Below, piece after piece: positions 24,915 to 35,841 of a DNA stretch of 64,000 bases. This DNA comes from Oscheius dolichura (taxonomy: Eukaryota > Nematoda > Chromadorea > Rhabditida > Rhabditidae). The position numbers were made by a program, and so were the translations under genes. The stretch covers positions 3,224,001 through 3,288,000 of the forward strand of contig OW051497.1 in assembly GCA_932521035.1 (NCBI GenBank), read 5' to 3'. The number at the start of each line of letters is the position of its first letter. Position 1 is the stretch's first letter. Under the pieces are notes generated by a model. That model saw nothing but the letters and a program-made list of their open reading frames with translations, was not told the DNA's origin and made no database searches.

Positions 24915-26578
24915 TAACGTATACCTTACGAGTAGTATAAAAGTTACCGGTGAACTGTTTCCTGGTTTGTTGGTCGCCCTGCCTCGAAGTGCAAACAGTA
25001 CAATTTGCTAAGAACAATATGAGCAGAGAAGTGTAATAACTAACTAGGCGGAAAACTGGTTCCTTCTCAAAATGTATTCCGTTCTCTTTGGCCTTTCTGA
25101 CTTTTTCTTTAATTTCTTTTGTCTGCTGGCCAGCTGAGGAATTCCGTTTCTTTTGACACGTGAAAGTGAAAAGAGAAAGTTGGAATTTGACTTTCCCTTG
25201 TAAAAAAAATCCCACAAAAGAGAGAGGCTTCTTCCAATTTCTTTTCCTTTTTCCATCTTTGAACATTAGAACATCTCTGGAATCCTTATCATCCGGTCAC
25301 GTTTCACGTTCAGGTGTCGAAAAGGAAAGAAAAAGATATTGTGGCTACTCCTTTCGTTATTTTGTCTGCCCAAGACATACCCGACATCTGGCATTTGCCT
25401 TCTTTGGCTTAAGATGGTTCTTTTTCTCTTTACCAAACCTATCCAATCAGGCGAAATCGCTCTTGGCAATCACTTTCCGTGAGTGACCATCTCTCGGAAC
25501 GGCTTCTGCGGCAGGCAGATCAAATACGACTTTTTTAGAGCCATGCATATCAAGCAAACACTTGCCGCCACCTGACAGTTCTGGCTAGTTTTTGAAGGCT
25601 TTCCAACTTTTCGGATATACAAGCTGTCTGGCATGTTCCGAGCGTGGAGTCCCCCACATTTTTCCCATTTCCCATAGCCTTTGGCCCCAGCATGATTAAT
25701 TCCATATCGGGCCCCCTTGTTGAGTGCCTTCAATCATGCTCATGTGCCTTCCGCCTTAGATGCTTCCTACGCAAAGAGATGACTACAAAAACGACCCTCC
25801 TCCACAAAATAGAATGACACCGGCTCTCTTGATGTCATCAAGTCTCCCCTATTTATCTAGCTGTGTGAAAAGTTCTCTTCTTCCCATTTCCTGCCATTGT
25901 TCAAACAGAAAACTATTCATGATCTTTATTGTGACTCAGTCTGTTTCTTTTCCTAATGATAAGGGCGGTAACACAAACATATTAAAATTACAGCCGGGTC
26001 TTGTGGCATGAAGTCTTGTGCTAATTCCGGAGATTTTCATCCAAACAATCTCATCTTTTAACTTCCTATGACCACGTCTCTAATCTCATAGATGTTAATT
26101 ATTGTTTTCTGTTTTCCTTGGAATTTAAAAACAATCAAACAGAAGCTGTAACAACAACAGTTTTTGTTTGACTTATACTCTTTCGGCTACTGATTATAAC
26201 TGCCGTTTTCGTCTCGAAAACACTCATGTCTGGCAAAAAAGACAGACCACCAACGTAAGCCGTTCCCACTTTTTTTTCCCTAAAGATTGACAGAAAATCC
26301 CCCTCCTACAAAAGCTACGGATCATAGCACAACTAGCCGCCGATTATGTCCAACTGAAACGCAGCCGACTGAAGCACTGAAGTTCAGTTGTGTTTATTCT
26401 TAGGTATATTTGCCTTGCCCCGTTGCCATTCGTCAACCCATTTCACATTTATTGTGATGATTTTTGGAACACATTTGCTCTTATATCCTCCCTTTACTCC
26501 GTTTATCTAACATTTAGCTTCCCCTGAAGTTTGATTTCCTCAACAGTAACTGATTGTCCTAATTTTCAAAAAAACGAA
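24915..26578. other. Intergenic, no gene seen
   Basis: No supported exons. Open frames here overlap the GT92 last exon in antisense or lack splice signals and composition. AT-rich with T tracts. Confidence 0.4.
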
Positions 26579-26650
26579 AGGTCCCGGGGAGATTTGAACT
26601 CCCGTCGCAGGATTCAGAGTCCTGAGTGCTAACCGCTACACCACGGGACC
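26579..26650 (-). tRNA. tRNA-Gln (CUG), copy 2
   Basis: Minus-strand gene whose 72-nt mature sequence matches copies 1 and 3 (anticodon CTG). A T-rich stretch follows the 3' end on the minus strand, as expected for an RNA polymerase III terminator. It stands about 150 bp upstream of the carboxypeptidase start codon, divergently oriented. Upstream flank differs from the other copies. Confidence 0.95.
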
Positions 26651-26800
26651 GGTGTTATTTTGTGATTTCTGGAAATGGATCGTTTCGGGCCGCTATCAGT
26701 GCTTGTCTAACAGAGAAAAAACAGCTCCCAACTCAAACAATTTCTCTGCAATTGCTGCTTCAGTTGATTGTTGGACAGTTATCAATATAGCGTTTAGACC

Positions 26801-28929
26801 ATGCGTTGGCTGGTGACAACTCTCGTGGTTTGTGCTCTTGCCTACGAAGATGATCACAGGTAAACCTCCGTTTTAACGACGTTTAAACCAGTATTAGTCA
26901 TACCATTCTACGGGTCCAGCCAGAGACAGTAGATCACATGGACACGTTACGAAATATGGAGGATCACTTGGGTTTCGAGGTTGACTTAATTTTCCTTTCC
27001 GCTTAAAAAGTCTTTAGGTGGATTATTTGCGAAAAGTGCGTTCTGTCAAACGTCCGGGGGATATCGTCCTACCGAAGGGACAATTGGCACCGATGCGACA
27101 TTATTTAAACAAGAGAGGCGTCCCTAACTGGATAATCGGTGTTTTTCATGTTCAGGATTGGATGACAATATTTTCAGAGGACAACATCAACTTGAAAAGA
27201 GATCGCCGCGCTGTTTTGGAGAATGTGGATCCATCTGCCGCAATGACGAAGGAGATGATAACTTCTGGTTACCTACCATTTGACACTGTAGGTGGAGAAA
27301 ATAAATCCTAAAATGGGGTACACTTTCAGCAAATACGAGTAATGAGACAGTTGGCTGCCAGCTATCCACGTATTGTTCGTTTGGAGCAAATAGGAACGTC
27401 AACCGAGCAGAGGCCAATTCTCATTGCTACAGTAAACCATAATCATTCTACAAGAACTTCTTTATCTAGGTTGGATACAGATGTAACCAGTCCAAACCAA
27501 TTCTTTGGATTGACTCCGGAATCCACGCCCGTGAATGGATTGCCCCTTCTGCTGCTCTTTACGCTCTCTGGGAGGTAAGAAATCCCTTGGATAACAGAAA
27601 ACCATGAGAAAATAGAATGAAAAAGTTATTTGTAAAAAGGCAAAAAGAATTGCTCCCGGTGAGGCTCGAACTCACGACCTTCAGATTATGAGACTGACGC
27701 GCTGCCTACTGCGCTACGGAAGCAGACATTTCAGTCTGTTTGCGCCCGGGTCACTTGCCGGCATCCAATGGCAGAGAGATCACAAGTGTGTTTTCAGCTG
27801 GTTACCGACCCAGCCCACACGAGTCTGTTGAAACGCGTGGATGTTATCATCGCTCCTAATGTTAATCCCGATGGATACGAGTTCAGTAGAAGTCATGAAA
27901 GACTCTGGAGAAAAACCAGGCAAAAAATCTGTGGAAGACTTATCAGTTGACATGTTTTAGATCCAGAGCGGCAAATAGTGGTTGTCTCGGAGTCGATGGA
28001 AATAGAAATTACAACTTCCACTGGGGAGAAGAAGGTGTTAGCCCCCAACCTTGCAGGTAACTTTTTATAAAAAGTAATGCTCAAGCGGCTCGTACTCCGT
28101 GAACACGGCGCCCTTGAAATAGTAGCGGTAGTTCGCCGCGCAAACGCCCGAGGGCTTGAAATCGCCTGTACATAAACGCGGGTTTTCGGAGAACTCTTCG
28201 GAGAAGGGGCGGTTGTCCACACCGGTCCCGTGGTGTAGCGGTTAGCACTCAGGACTCTGAATCCTGCGACGGGAGTTCAAATCTCCCCGGGACCTTCCGT
28301 TTTGCTCTTTTAGCACCTAAATTTCAGTGAAGTCTTCTGTGGACAGACTGTTCTGAGTGAACCCGAAGTGCGAGCCCTTACAAGAAGAATTACCAGTCTG
28401 AAAGATCGGATCAAAGGGTACATTGCTCTTCATTCCTATGGAGAGGATATTCTCTATCCTTGGGGCCATGCCGTCAATCAGTATCCTCCTGATGTTGAAG
28501 AATTGGTATGGAGCATCTCAACTATATTTTCCCGTAAATTACAGATTACAGTAGCAAATGAAATGGCTGCCGCTATAAAATCCGTTGATGGAACTGTCTA
28601 CAGTGTGAACAACAGCGCAGGAGGATTATGTAATCATGCTAACCAACAGCCTACAACGTCTGTTTCAGACCCTGCTTCCGGAGCATCTGATGATTGGGCC
28701 AAGAGCATTGGAGTGAAATATAGCTACACCATTGAGCTGTCTCCTAAAAACGATTAGTGAGTCAAGCGGGATATAGAGAAAACTATGGATCTTTAGCTTT
28801 GGTTTTGAACTCCCAGAGAGGTTTATCAAGCAGACAACAACAGAAGTATTTGCTGGTCTCCACGCCTTGGCATTACGTGTAGCCCAGGAAGTCAGTACCT
28901 ATGTAACCGCCCGCAAACAGAACGTTTAG
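26801..28929 (+). CDS. Secreted zinc metallocarboxypeptidase (M14A)
   Basis: Digestive-type carboxypeptidase zymogen of 454 aa. Exons: 26801-26859, 26892-26979, 27018-27287, 27330-27431, 27470-27574, 27798-27919, 27961-28056, 28328-28505, 28545-28756, 28797-28929. Signal peptide MRWLVTTLVVCALA; propeptide with TVDHMDTLRNMEDHLGFEVD and NWIIG..QDWMTIF; catalytic domain with zinc ligands in GIHAREWIAPS (HxxE) and a later His in IALHSYGED, substrate region GVDGNRNYNFHW, and catalytic Glu in SYTIELSP. The 27920-27960 intron needs a GC donor (CAG|GCAAAA); only this junction gives the family sequence RKTR then a Cys-containing loop. Two introns carry tRNA genes: antisense tRNA-Met in 27575-27797 and sense tRNA-Gln in 28057-28327. 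AATAAA at 29016. Confidence 0.95.
27651..27723 (-). tRNA. Elongator tRNA-Met (CAU), inside carboxypeptidase intron
   Basis: Minus-strand 73-nt cloverleaf: acceptor GCTTCCG/CGGGAGC, box A TAGCGCAGTAGGCAGCG, anticodon loop CTCATAA (CAT), box B GAGTTCGAGCCTC. Typical of the eukaryotic elongator. It lies antisense in the intron 27575-27797 of the carboxypeptidase gene. Confidence 0.95.
28224..28295 (+). tRNA. tRNA-Gln (CUG), copy 3, inside carboxypeptidase intron
   Basis: 72-nt gene matching copies 1 and 2, in the intron 28057-28327 of the carboxypeptidase gene, same strand. The upstream flank GTTGTCCACACCGG resembles that of copy 1 (GTTGTCCACACTGG), suggesting that they were duplicated with some flanking DNA. 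Confidence 0.95.
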
Positions 28930-29015
28930 CCAGTTGAACGTCGATTCAAGAGCCGAATTCGAGGATAGATCCACGGGTAGACGAAAGATCTCACTTGGGT
29001 ACCAAATGTTAATTG

Positions 29016-29021
29016 AATAAA
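29016..29021 (+). terminator. Polyadenylation signal of the carboxypeptidase gene
   Basis: AATAAA 87 bp after the stop codon. Confidence 0.6.
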
Positions 29022-29438
29022 CCTTTACTGCCTGGCAGAATTGACTCTAGTGCATCTGTCTACCGGGACAGATTGTATATTCAGTAATTCTCCCCAAGTT
29101 GTTATTCTTCCCAGACAAATCCTTTGTTTTCTCTGTCTCCACGTCTTCTGGCTTAGTGGGATAGGCGTGATTATCAAGTCAGCCCCATGTGATTCAATCG
29201 CGATCATTGGCTCCGCAATTATCTTTCGCCGCTTCTCAATTCCATTAACATCCGCACTTTGGCACGCAAAGCATCCGCACGTAACAGACAATTTCACTAT
29301 TTCATCACTGTCTACTGTGTTCTTCAGCTTTTGTGGGGTATCCGCCAAGAAAACCGACAGCAAATGAAATGGAGACAATGTGATTTTGCCGCTTCGAACC
29401 CTCCTTGATTTTGTCTCGCGTTCATTGATGTCGGCAAG

Positions 29439-30729
29439 ATGATGCTTTCTCTTCTTTATCTTGTCTTCGTTTATTTCTCTCCTACCGTATCGGCCGTGGA
29501 ATGCATACAGGGAGAAGGAGACTACACGGGTATAAGGTACCTCATCGGATTATGCCTTCCTAATCCGTTCCAGATATTTCGAGAGCTGTACGGGGGAGCT
29601 CTGCGCTGTATGGAAATGGCAAACACGTTCGGAGACTTTAATTAAACAGGTGGGCAAGGGATATTTTAAGCTGGAAGCCTTATAGGGATGTATTAGTGGA
29701 GTGGACCGTGGCTATACGGCAAAAGTCGGATGCAGAACAAACAATCTCGGAGCAATTATGTGCCTTTGCGAGTAAGACTAGGGCAGCAGAATTTGAAATG
29801 GATAAACTTTACAGTAGTGATTCCTGCAATTCTTTGGAGAGGACCGAGAACAGTATCCTCAATTTGCCAGTCATTCGTCTCCCCGTGGTTCAGTGTACCA
29901 GCAAAGTGGTAGGTCTCCTGAGATTTCCTATTCATTTCAACCAGACAGGTACCGGCATCTTCGGCTCTATCAGAGAACACGTCTGCTCTTCGAACTTTTG
30001 CCACATGATGAGGACCGAAGTAAGTCTATTTCCTAAGCCACGGGTAGAGTGTATTTGAGACATACACAGAGGGAACTGCTCCGGATGTTGTCAATGTGTT
30101 TAACTGCGCCGACGCGGCCGAGTTCGACTTCGACGTGAGGATCAAAAGCACCAGCGGGATACCGGCACTCTATGCCAACGGCTGCTATAAGGTTCAACTG
30201 CATCCAAGAGACTCGGTGACAGACTGCACTTGTTCCAGGGTTCGTTCATTACATTGTCTAGATTCATGAATTTAGAACAACTGCAATACTATTCTCCCAA
30301 TTGTCCAGTCCGGCCCAGTCCGATGCTACATTACTCAACACGCCTTCAATGACTCACAGGTAAGCTAATCTGGGAGAAAATGAGCTTTTGCAGGTTGACC
30401 AGGACCATTTCTGTGACGGGGACTACTGTCTCATCCAGAAGGAGCATAGACGATTTGTTAAGGGTTGCATTTCTGTCAATGAAAAGAACTCCTGGAGTCA
30501 TATTCGGGTGAGACCGAATATTTAGCTTTTAACAATGATTTAGGTGGGTCACAGACACTTAATGGGAGTAGATCAATGGCTTTGCAATTCCCACTTATGT
30601 AATCTGAATATAAAGAGAGCTACGAAGTCCATAATGACAACGAGATCGCATAGAAATCCACGAGTTTCTGCAGCTTCTAGACTGTATTCTGCTGTTCTTT
30701 TTATCTTTGTTTTCTTGTATTCATTATGA
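29439..30729 (+). CDS. Three-module ET-like Cys-rich surface protein
   Basis: 326 aa from nine phase-consistent exons: 29439-29536, 29574-29649, 29686-29771, 29815-29908, 29945-30019, 30072-30239, 30276-30359, 30394-30507, 30544-30729. Signal peptide MMLSLLYLVFVYFSPTVSA. Three repeats each follow the pattern C..G..C, a central GC (I/Y), and an ending CxC....CN or similar: CLCDSDSCN, CTCSRNNCN and WLCNSHLCN. This matches the nematode ET module, a three-finger-like extracellular fold. The C-terminal 17 residues are hydrophobic (SAVLFIFVFLYSL) and end the protein, as in GPI-anchored proteins. The introns are 36-54 bp. The role is unknown; extracellular and surface-anchored is a firm inference. 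The third module lacks one of the usual cysteines (reads DQWLCN instead of CxC). Confidence 0.85.
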
Positions 30730-30779
30730 ACTTCGAATATTAAAGCTTCCCGACTTTATTTACACGTATAGTACAGTAC

Positions 30780-30785
30780 AATAAA
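30780..30785 (+). terminator. Polyadenylation signal of the ET-like gene
   Basis: AATAAA about 50 bp after the stop codon at 30729. Confidence 0.6.
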
Positions 30786-30938
30786 GTTTGCTCCTCAAAG
30801 GAGCAATCCAAAAAGGGAGGTAGTCTTAACCTGGAGTCAGCAAACACAAACAAAAGGTCAGAAAAGCATTAAAAATGATTGGAATTACATAGTGATAAGT
30901 AGCATCGGATGGATTTGAAAGAGGGGTTGACTATTTCT

Positions 30939-31758
30939 TTAAGAAAAGTCTCCCGACATCTGGAAAATGATGATGACCATAACAGCAGTCAGGGCGACGA
31001 TCCCGACAACCCAAGCGGTTATCGTATGCTTGTGTTTCTTCACAAACGTCATCGCCGTCCGCTTCTTCTTCGGTCTCATGTAGGCTGAAATTTATCAAGT
31101 TGTTATTATTTGTCAATCGTATGCCCTCCTGTGTAGCTTAGATTTTATTTCATTATTGTTGGCAATAGACTCGTGATCAAAATATGTGAGATAACCCCCG
31201 TTCGAGAAGATATCAGCCTTGATATGAGAGCGAACTTCCGTTATAGGGAAAGTGTGATTTTAAAAAAGATAGGTCACTCACGGATTGACATGTGGGGACG
31301 TGGCTTGTACACATACATAGTTGGCGCCTCGTTGAAGACTTCGGAGGTCGAGAGAGCTGGCAATCTGAACACCGTTTTAGAACGATCAAAAGAGAAAAGA
31401 TTACCTGACTTCGTGAAGTTCATACGCGCTTAAAGATTGTGGCAACCCGTTTCTGACCGCCTGCTCTTCATATGCCGCAATGGTGCGAGGTTGACTAGAA
31501 GACGAGGGAAGAGTTGCAATACACACTGAGACTGACTTCGGTCGTCGTGGAGAAGGAACCTAAAGAATGCACGGGTTAAATACTGGAGAAGAGTACAACC
31601 TGTAAAGTTTCAACAATAATAGGAGCTTCGTCTTGAACTTCAATATCCGCTGCAGGGTAATTTCGCAGCACAGAAAAGGAGGTGGACCTCTTTTGGTATT
31701 GAGGGCGTTTCGAATCAAGCGAGAGCTGATGCCTCTCAACCTCCAACCGGGCTGACAT
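30939..31758 (-). CDS. Hypothetical single-pass membrane protein
   Basis: Four minus-strand exons (31600-31758, 31405-31559, 31282-31364, 30939-31084) give 180 aa in phase. The N-terminal 130 residues are polar, rich in Ser, Pro and charged residues, with no domain. Near the end lies KKHKHTITA then WVVGIVALTAVMVIIIF and a short tail GDFS: one membrane span with positive charges before it. A 3' splice site (TTTTAAG) lies 13 bp before the ATG, consistent with trans-splicing. Convergent with the ET-like gene: the two stops are about 210 bp apart. No family recognised. Confidence 0.65.
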
Positions 31759-34330
31759 GGGCTCCAGTTCTTAAAATGAGATTGGCTTCATGTTTAAGGG
31801 AAAACATAAGTTATGTATAAGAGAAACTGAACTAAAGAGGCTAATTTAGATGCACTCATATTGTAAAATTGGACAACTCGAACGCATCACGCGCTGTGTA
31901 CAGCTAACATAACCTGGGGCTATTTCAGATTGTTACGGTCGACCATCTGCCCACTGTTCATCAATTAAAAAGAGAGTGGCCGCCGAATTTTAACGGGGGA
32001 AGGCGTTTATCTGGAGGAGGCCCAATGATAAAACGGAATTGGAATGATGTCGCGGGGTTGCACTGATTAGAACAAAACAAAAGGCTGGTCAGATGAGGTT
32101 CCGGAGGAATAAAGGAGTTTTCCCTCGTTAGAAATAATTTCTTTTCAAAAAGATTGCTGGTAAATGAAACAAATTTTTGAGTCTTCCTAAGATTGGTCAA
32201 AATTCATAGATGGAAAGGTGCCTCCCGAAGAGTGGGGGAAAACATCTGCTTAGCGCGTCTATATAGCAGTGTACCGTTGTCATTGTTTAACTTAACTAGG
32301 ATGACACAAACGGTTGGCGATAAACGCCCACTCTTACCCTATCTCAAAAAGCTAGCACATGTTATTTGAAAGTTCAAGATGTGGCGATCATACAAACGTT
32401 TCAATGGAAACTTGCAGGCTCTACCGTTTAACGTGGAGCAAAGGACACCTGCATGACAGCCGTAATGGTGTACATTGTGAATCCAACGAAATCTTTTTGA
32501 ACAGTAACGACCTCCCAAAAACGTTTACGGGGCTGGGAATACTAACTTATAGCAATTCCTGCTTTTCTCGAAACATTTGGTCTCTTCTCTTTTTGCGCTT
32601 CCCCCTGAACAGACCATCCACGTATGCAGTTGGCTCGAGACGCGGGCCTTGCAGTTCGAGATTCTCACGCCCTTTTTCGGAAAGGCCTAACTGTTTAATA
32701 TAAAAGCGGAATTGAGGAAAAGAAAGGCTAATGATAAAAAAGGCCTCAATCGGGAGATATGCAAACAAATTGTAGCTACCCCTCTTCTTTATCAATTTTC
32801 CTGAAACGCCCTTGCCATTGTTCCCCGTATACGGAAATAGAAGTGGACTAATCAATGGCAGGAGAAGTTTCTTTAAAATGTCAACATCATTTTTTGTTTT
32901 CTTGTGTCCTCAAGGAAACATAAAAATTCAAACGTAAGTTTTTTAGTTGTAAAAAGCATTCAAATTAAGGGAGGTTTTCTGAAAGTTGCCTTTCACATTT
33001 TGCAATACCAAAGTAACAAAATTAACTATACAGTATTCCCCTGTTCCAAAAAGTACGTCACAATTGACGTCCGCTGTGTTTTCCCTAAAATTTAATAAGA
33101 TAAGCGGTCTCCCACCAGATAACCCTCAAGGCCTGTCGCGGAAAGCTCAAAAATGGCAGGGAAAATCGAGTAAAAGCGAACGGCGTCAGATACGAAATTT
33201 CTAACCAGGTTCAGGTGGGAATATCAGATTTCTCCCGAACCCCTAATACCCCAAAAATTGCTTGTTAAAATGAAAAATATGTATTCTTACGTAATCGGCT
33301 GGTATGAACTGTGATACCATTTGTCTTCTTCTCCCTGTGGTGGACTTTGCATTGCAGACATTATCATGGAAGTGTCGCATGATCTTCTTTGAATCTTCTG
33401 GAAGAGCGCACCTCTCTGTTAGATCGTTGGACGTCGCTTTGACCATTGTCTGTGGGCGGGAAAGCAATCTGCACCAATAATACGATTTTGACGACCTTAT
33501 ACCATGGGAAAAGCGATGAATATGTATGAGAGTGACGTTTCTTTCATTCAAAGACAGTCGACACAGGGAGGGTTGGTGGGAATATTAATGGTATATAGCG
33601 TCATATCGAAGGCAAAAAAACACGTTGCACGGAGCAGCCCTCTATTGGCAGTGGAGTGGATCTGGCGAAAAGCAGATGAAAGGATGTTATGGCCTCGGGG
33701 ATATCACAGAACGTTCAAAGACATGCATTTCTAACTGATCCGTGTGGTTTTCCTACTGTAGTCACTGAAACCATTTTCCCAAACCCGCTGAATCACCTCA
33801 TCCCTCGCACAAGGCGGGAAAAGTCCACGTGTCACACACACAGGATTCAAACTGTTCTCATAGGTCGACGGCCTGCCTACCGCCCTATTCGCATCGGTCA
33901 ATGCCTGCCGGTCACGTCCATCTTCCCTATGGGATGGTCTATCTGTACCCCACAACAGTAGCACTTCACAAGCCGAGCCGAATGGTATATGAACCAGGTA
34001 GATCGGAGATAAAGAAAACGAGCTACAGCTGCGTGAAGAAAAATGGCCAAAATCAGGTAGTGGCGGCAAACTTACTCGTCAAAAATAAAACTACCGGCGT
34101 ACCGGCCCCCAAAAACATACCACAAAAAACTACACATAAAAATTTCATAAAAAGAGTTTTCAGAGCGTAAATCATATTCGGTACCCCCGATTTTCACCTA
34201 TTTTGTCGCCTACTTTTCGTTCTGGAAATTCAATTTTACGCACAAAAAACGTGGCAGGGTAGTCAATCTTAATGATTTTTCACGTAGAATTAGCCTATAG
34301 GCATTTTGGGGTAAAAATCTGACCGGAAGT
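31759..34330. other. Mostly non-coding interval of about 2.6 kb
   Basis: No reliable gene. A weakly coding-like stretch at 33830-34170 (+) includes YGMVYLYPTTVALH and a Lys/Asn-rich end but has no clear start, domain or splice partners; it could be an upstream exon of the AT-hook locus. Elsewhere stop codons are dense. Confidence 0.35.
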
Positions 34331-34670
34331 ATGTTAGCGGCAATACTTATTGCCCGCCCTAATAGTTCCACTGTCGATCTTCCCACTGCACTCGCTCCAG
34401 CTGCCACCAAAAGAGGTCCGGGGAGACCGCGCAAGGTGATTTACCGGAGAAAAGGGAGCACAACATTTATTTAGCATTGCATTTAGGAAGCTCTCCCCAT
34501 TTTTGGGCCAAATAACAGACGAGGAAGACCCAGAAAAGTGAGTAAACAGAGAAACTACCCCCATTTTGGTGTAGGTTTCCGAAAATCTCCTGCCTGCCGG
34601 TCCCAAAAGGGGAAGAGGAAGACCCCGTAAGGTATGTCAATGTGGAGGCTGCGACAGTAGGCGTCAATGA
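34331..34670 (+). CDS. Small triple AT-hook protein (locus 1)
   Basis: Exons 34331-34435, 34487-34537 and 34575-34670 give about 83 aa. Each of the three exons carries one AT-hook core placed at the same position, right before the splice donor: KRGPGRPRK, RRGRPRK and KRGRGRPRK. AT-hooks bind the minor groove of AT-rich DNA, so a chromatin role is likely. After the third hook the frame can read through to VCQCGGCDSRRQ and stop, or splice at 34631. The exon 1 sequence (SSTVDLPTALAPAATKRG) resembles an exon of the next locus, so the two are paralogs. Whether more 5' exons exist is unknown. Confidence 0.55.
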
Positions 34671-34679
34671 TCCTTAGTC

Positions 34680-35841
34680 CTGTGGGTCCTAAAAGACAGC
34701 TTGGAAGTCTTCACAAGGAATACACAGCCTCAGTGTAATTCTCCACTTATCCAACATTTTACTCTACCTGTTGTTGTTTTTGTATTTGTATATTTAATTC
34801 GTTAACGTTTATACTTTGTTACAGTTTCTTGTGACTACTGGTCAAAATTCCCCGAATGTGACAAGTAAACTGATTTGTTTAGTCATCTTCCTGCATAAAA
34901 ACTGTCGGTCCTAACGTAAGAAGTTTGAGTATATGATGCTCCAAAGTTGACCCTTGTTTGCAGAGACTGGCGGATGTAACAGAAGTTACCAGCCCCCACA
35001 GTTAACGGCATCCGTGAAAGAGAACTGAAATCTAGTTGTCCTTCAGCGGATTAAGCAACAAAAGCTAAATTATCACCAAAAACGGTAAAACCGTGGCAGC
35101 CTTCATCAGAATCGAAACGTTATAGGCTGTTCGTGAACGTGAAAACTATTCTGAACGAAATGAAACAAACTTGCTTGTCTGTAGAGCTCGATATCTCCAT
35201 ACCGTTTCCACCTGAATAGATTCAAAACCTTTCTTCTCCCCTAGTTGCATCAGCAACTTTTTTCGAAAATAAAAAGCGTATGTGTCACTTAGGACACTTG
35301 TCCTTTCTTGGAGGTGGAGGGCGGCCTGTCTTTCATGTGGCCTTCACTAGGAACCGTGCCCGTCGGTGATACCCCGATCCCCAGTCGAGGCAATCAACAG
35401 CATCCCTGACTGTATTTATCTCCCTCCTAGGCCATTCCTGGTTTTCATATAGTATAGATTAACAAAAAAACATAAGCAGTTCTCCCCCTAATATCGCCGA
35501 ACAATTCCTCCCTCTTGTGTACGTCTCTTCATTTATGTGTGGGAGCCACCGATTATGGCTCCCCATGAACGCTGTCTCCTATGCCATTGATTGGTTATCC
35601 CTGACTCTTATTGTATTCTGTTTCTATATCTCGCTCCTTCTAACCAGTCCCACCGTTCTAGTAGCAAATATTCTGTCAGTAGCTTAGGGGCGAAACGGAA
35701 TTTTTTGCCTTTATCCCTTCTATTACCCTTGAGGTTATTATTTTTATTTTTATTGTTTCTTTTCTTTATTTGCTACATGCTTACCTACACTGATAATCAA
35801 CATTTTTTAGGACTAAAGTTACACTAGTTCTTGAAGCGATC
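34680..35841. other. Intergenic, no gene seen
   Basis: AT-rich, no supported exons; one stretch (35690-35770) codes for hydrophobic residues by chance composition. Confidence 0.35.

Noticed and set aside
24799-25266. Minus-strand open frame of 155 codons overlapping the GT92 3' end
   Set aside because: Antisense to a real exon, low-complexity Lys/Phe/Leu composition, no splice or domain evidence.
31960-33960. Several open frames of 60-115 codons on both strands
   Set aside because: No start context, splice partners or recognisable domains; dense stops nearby.
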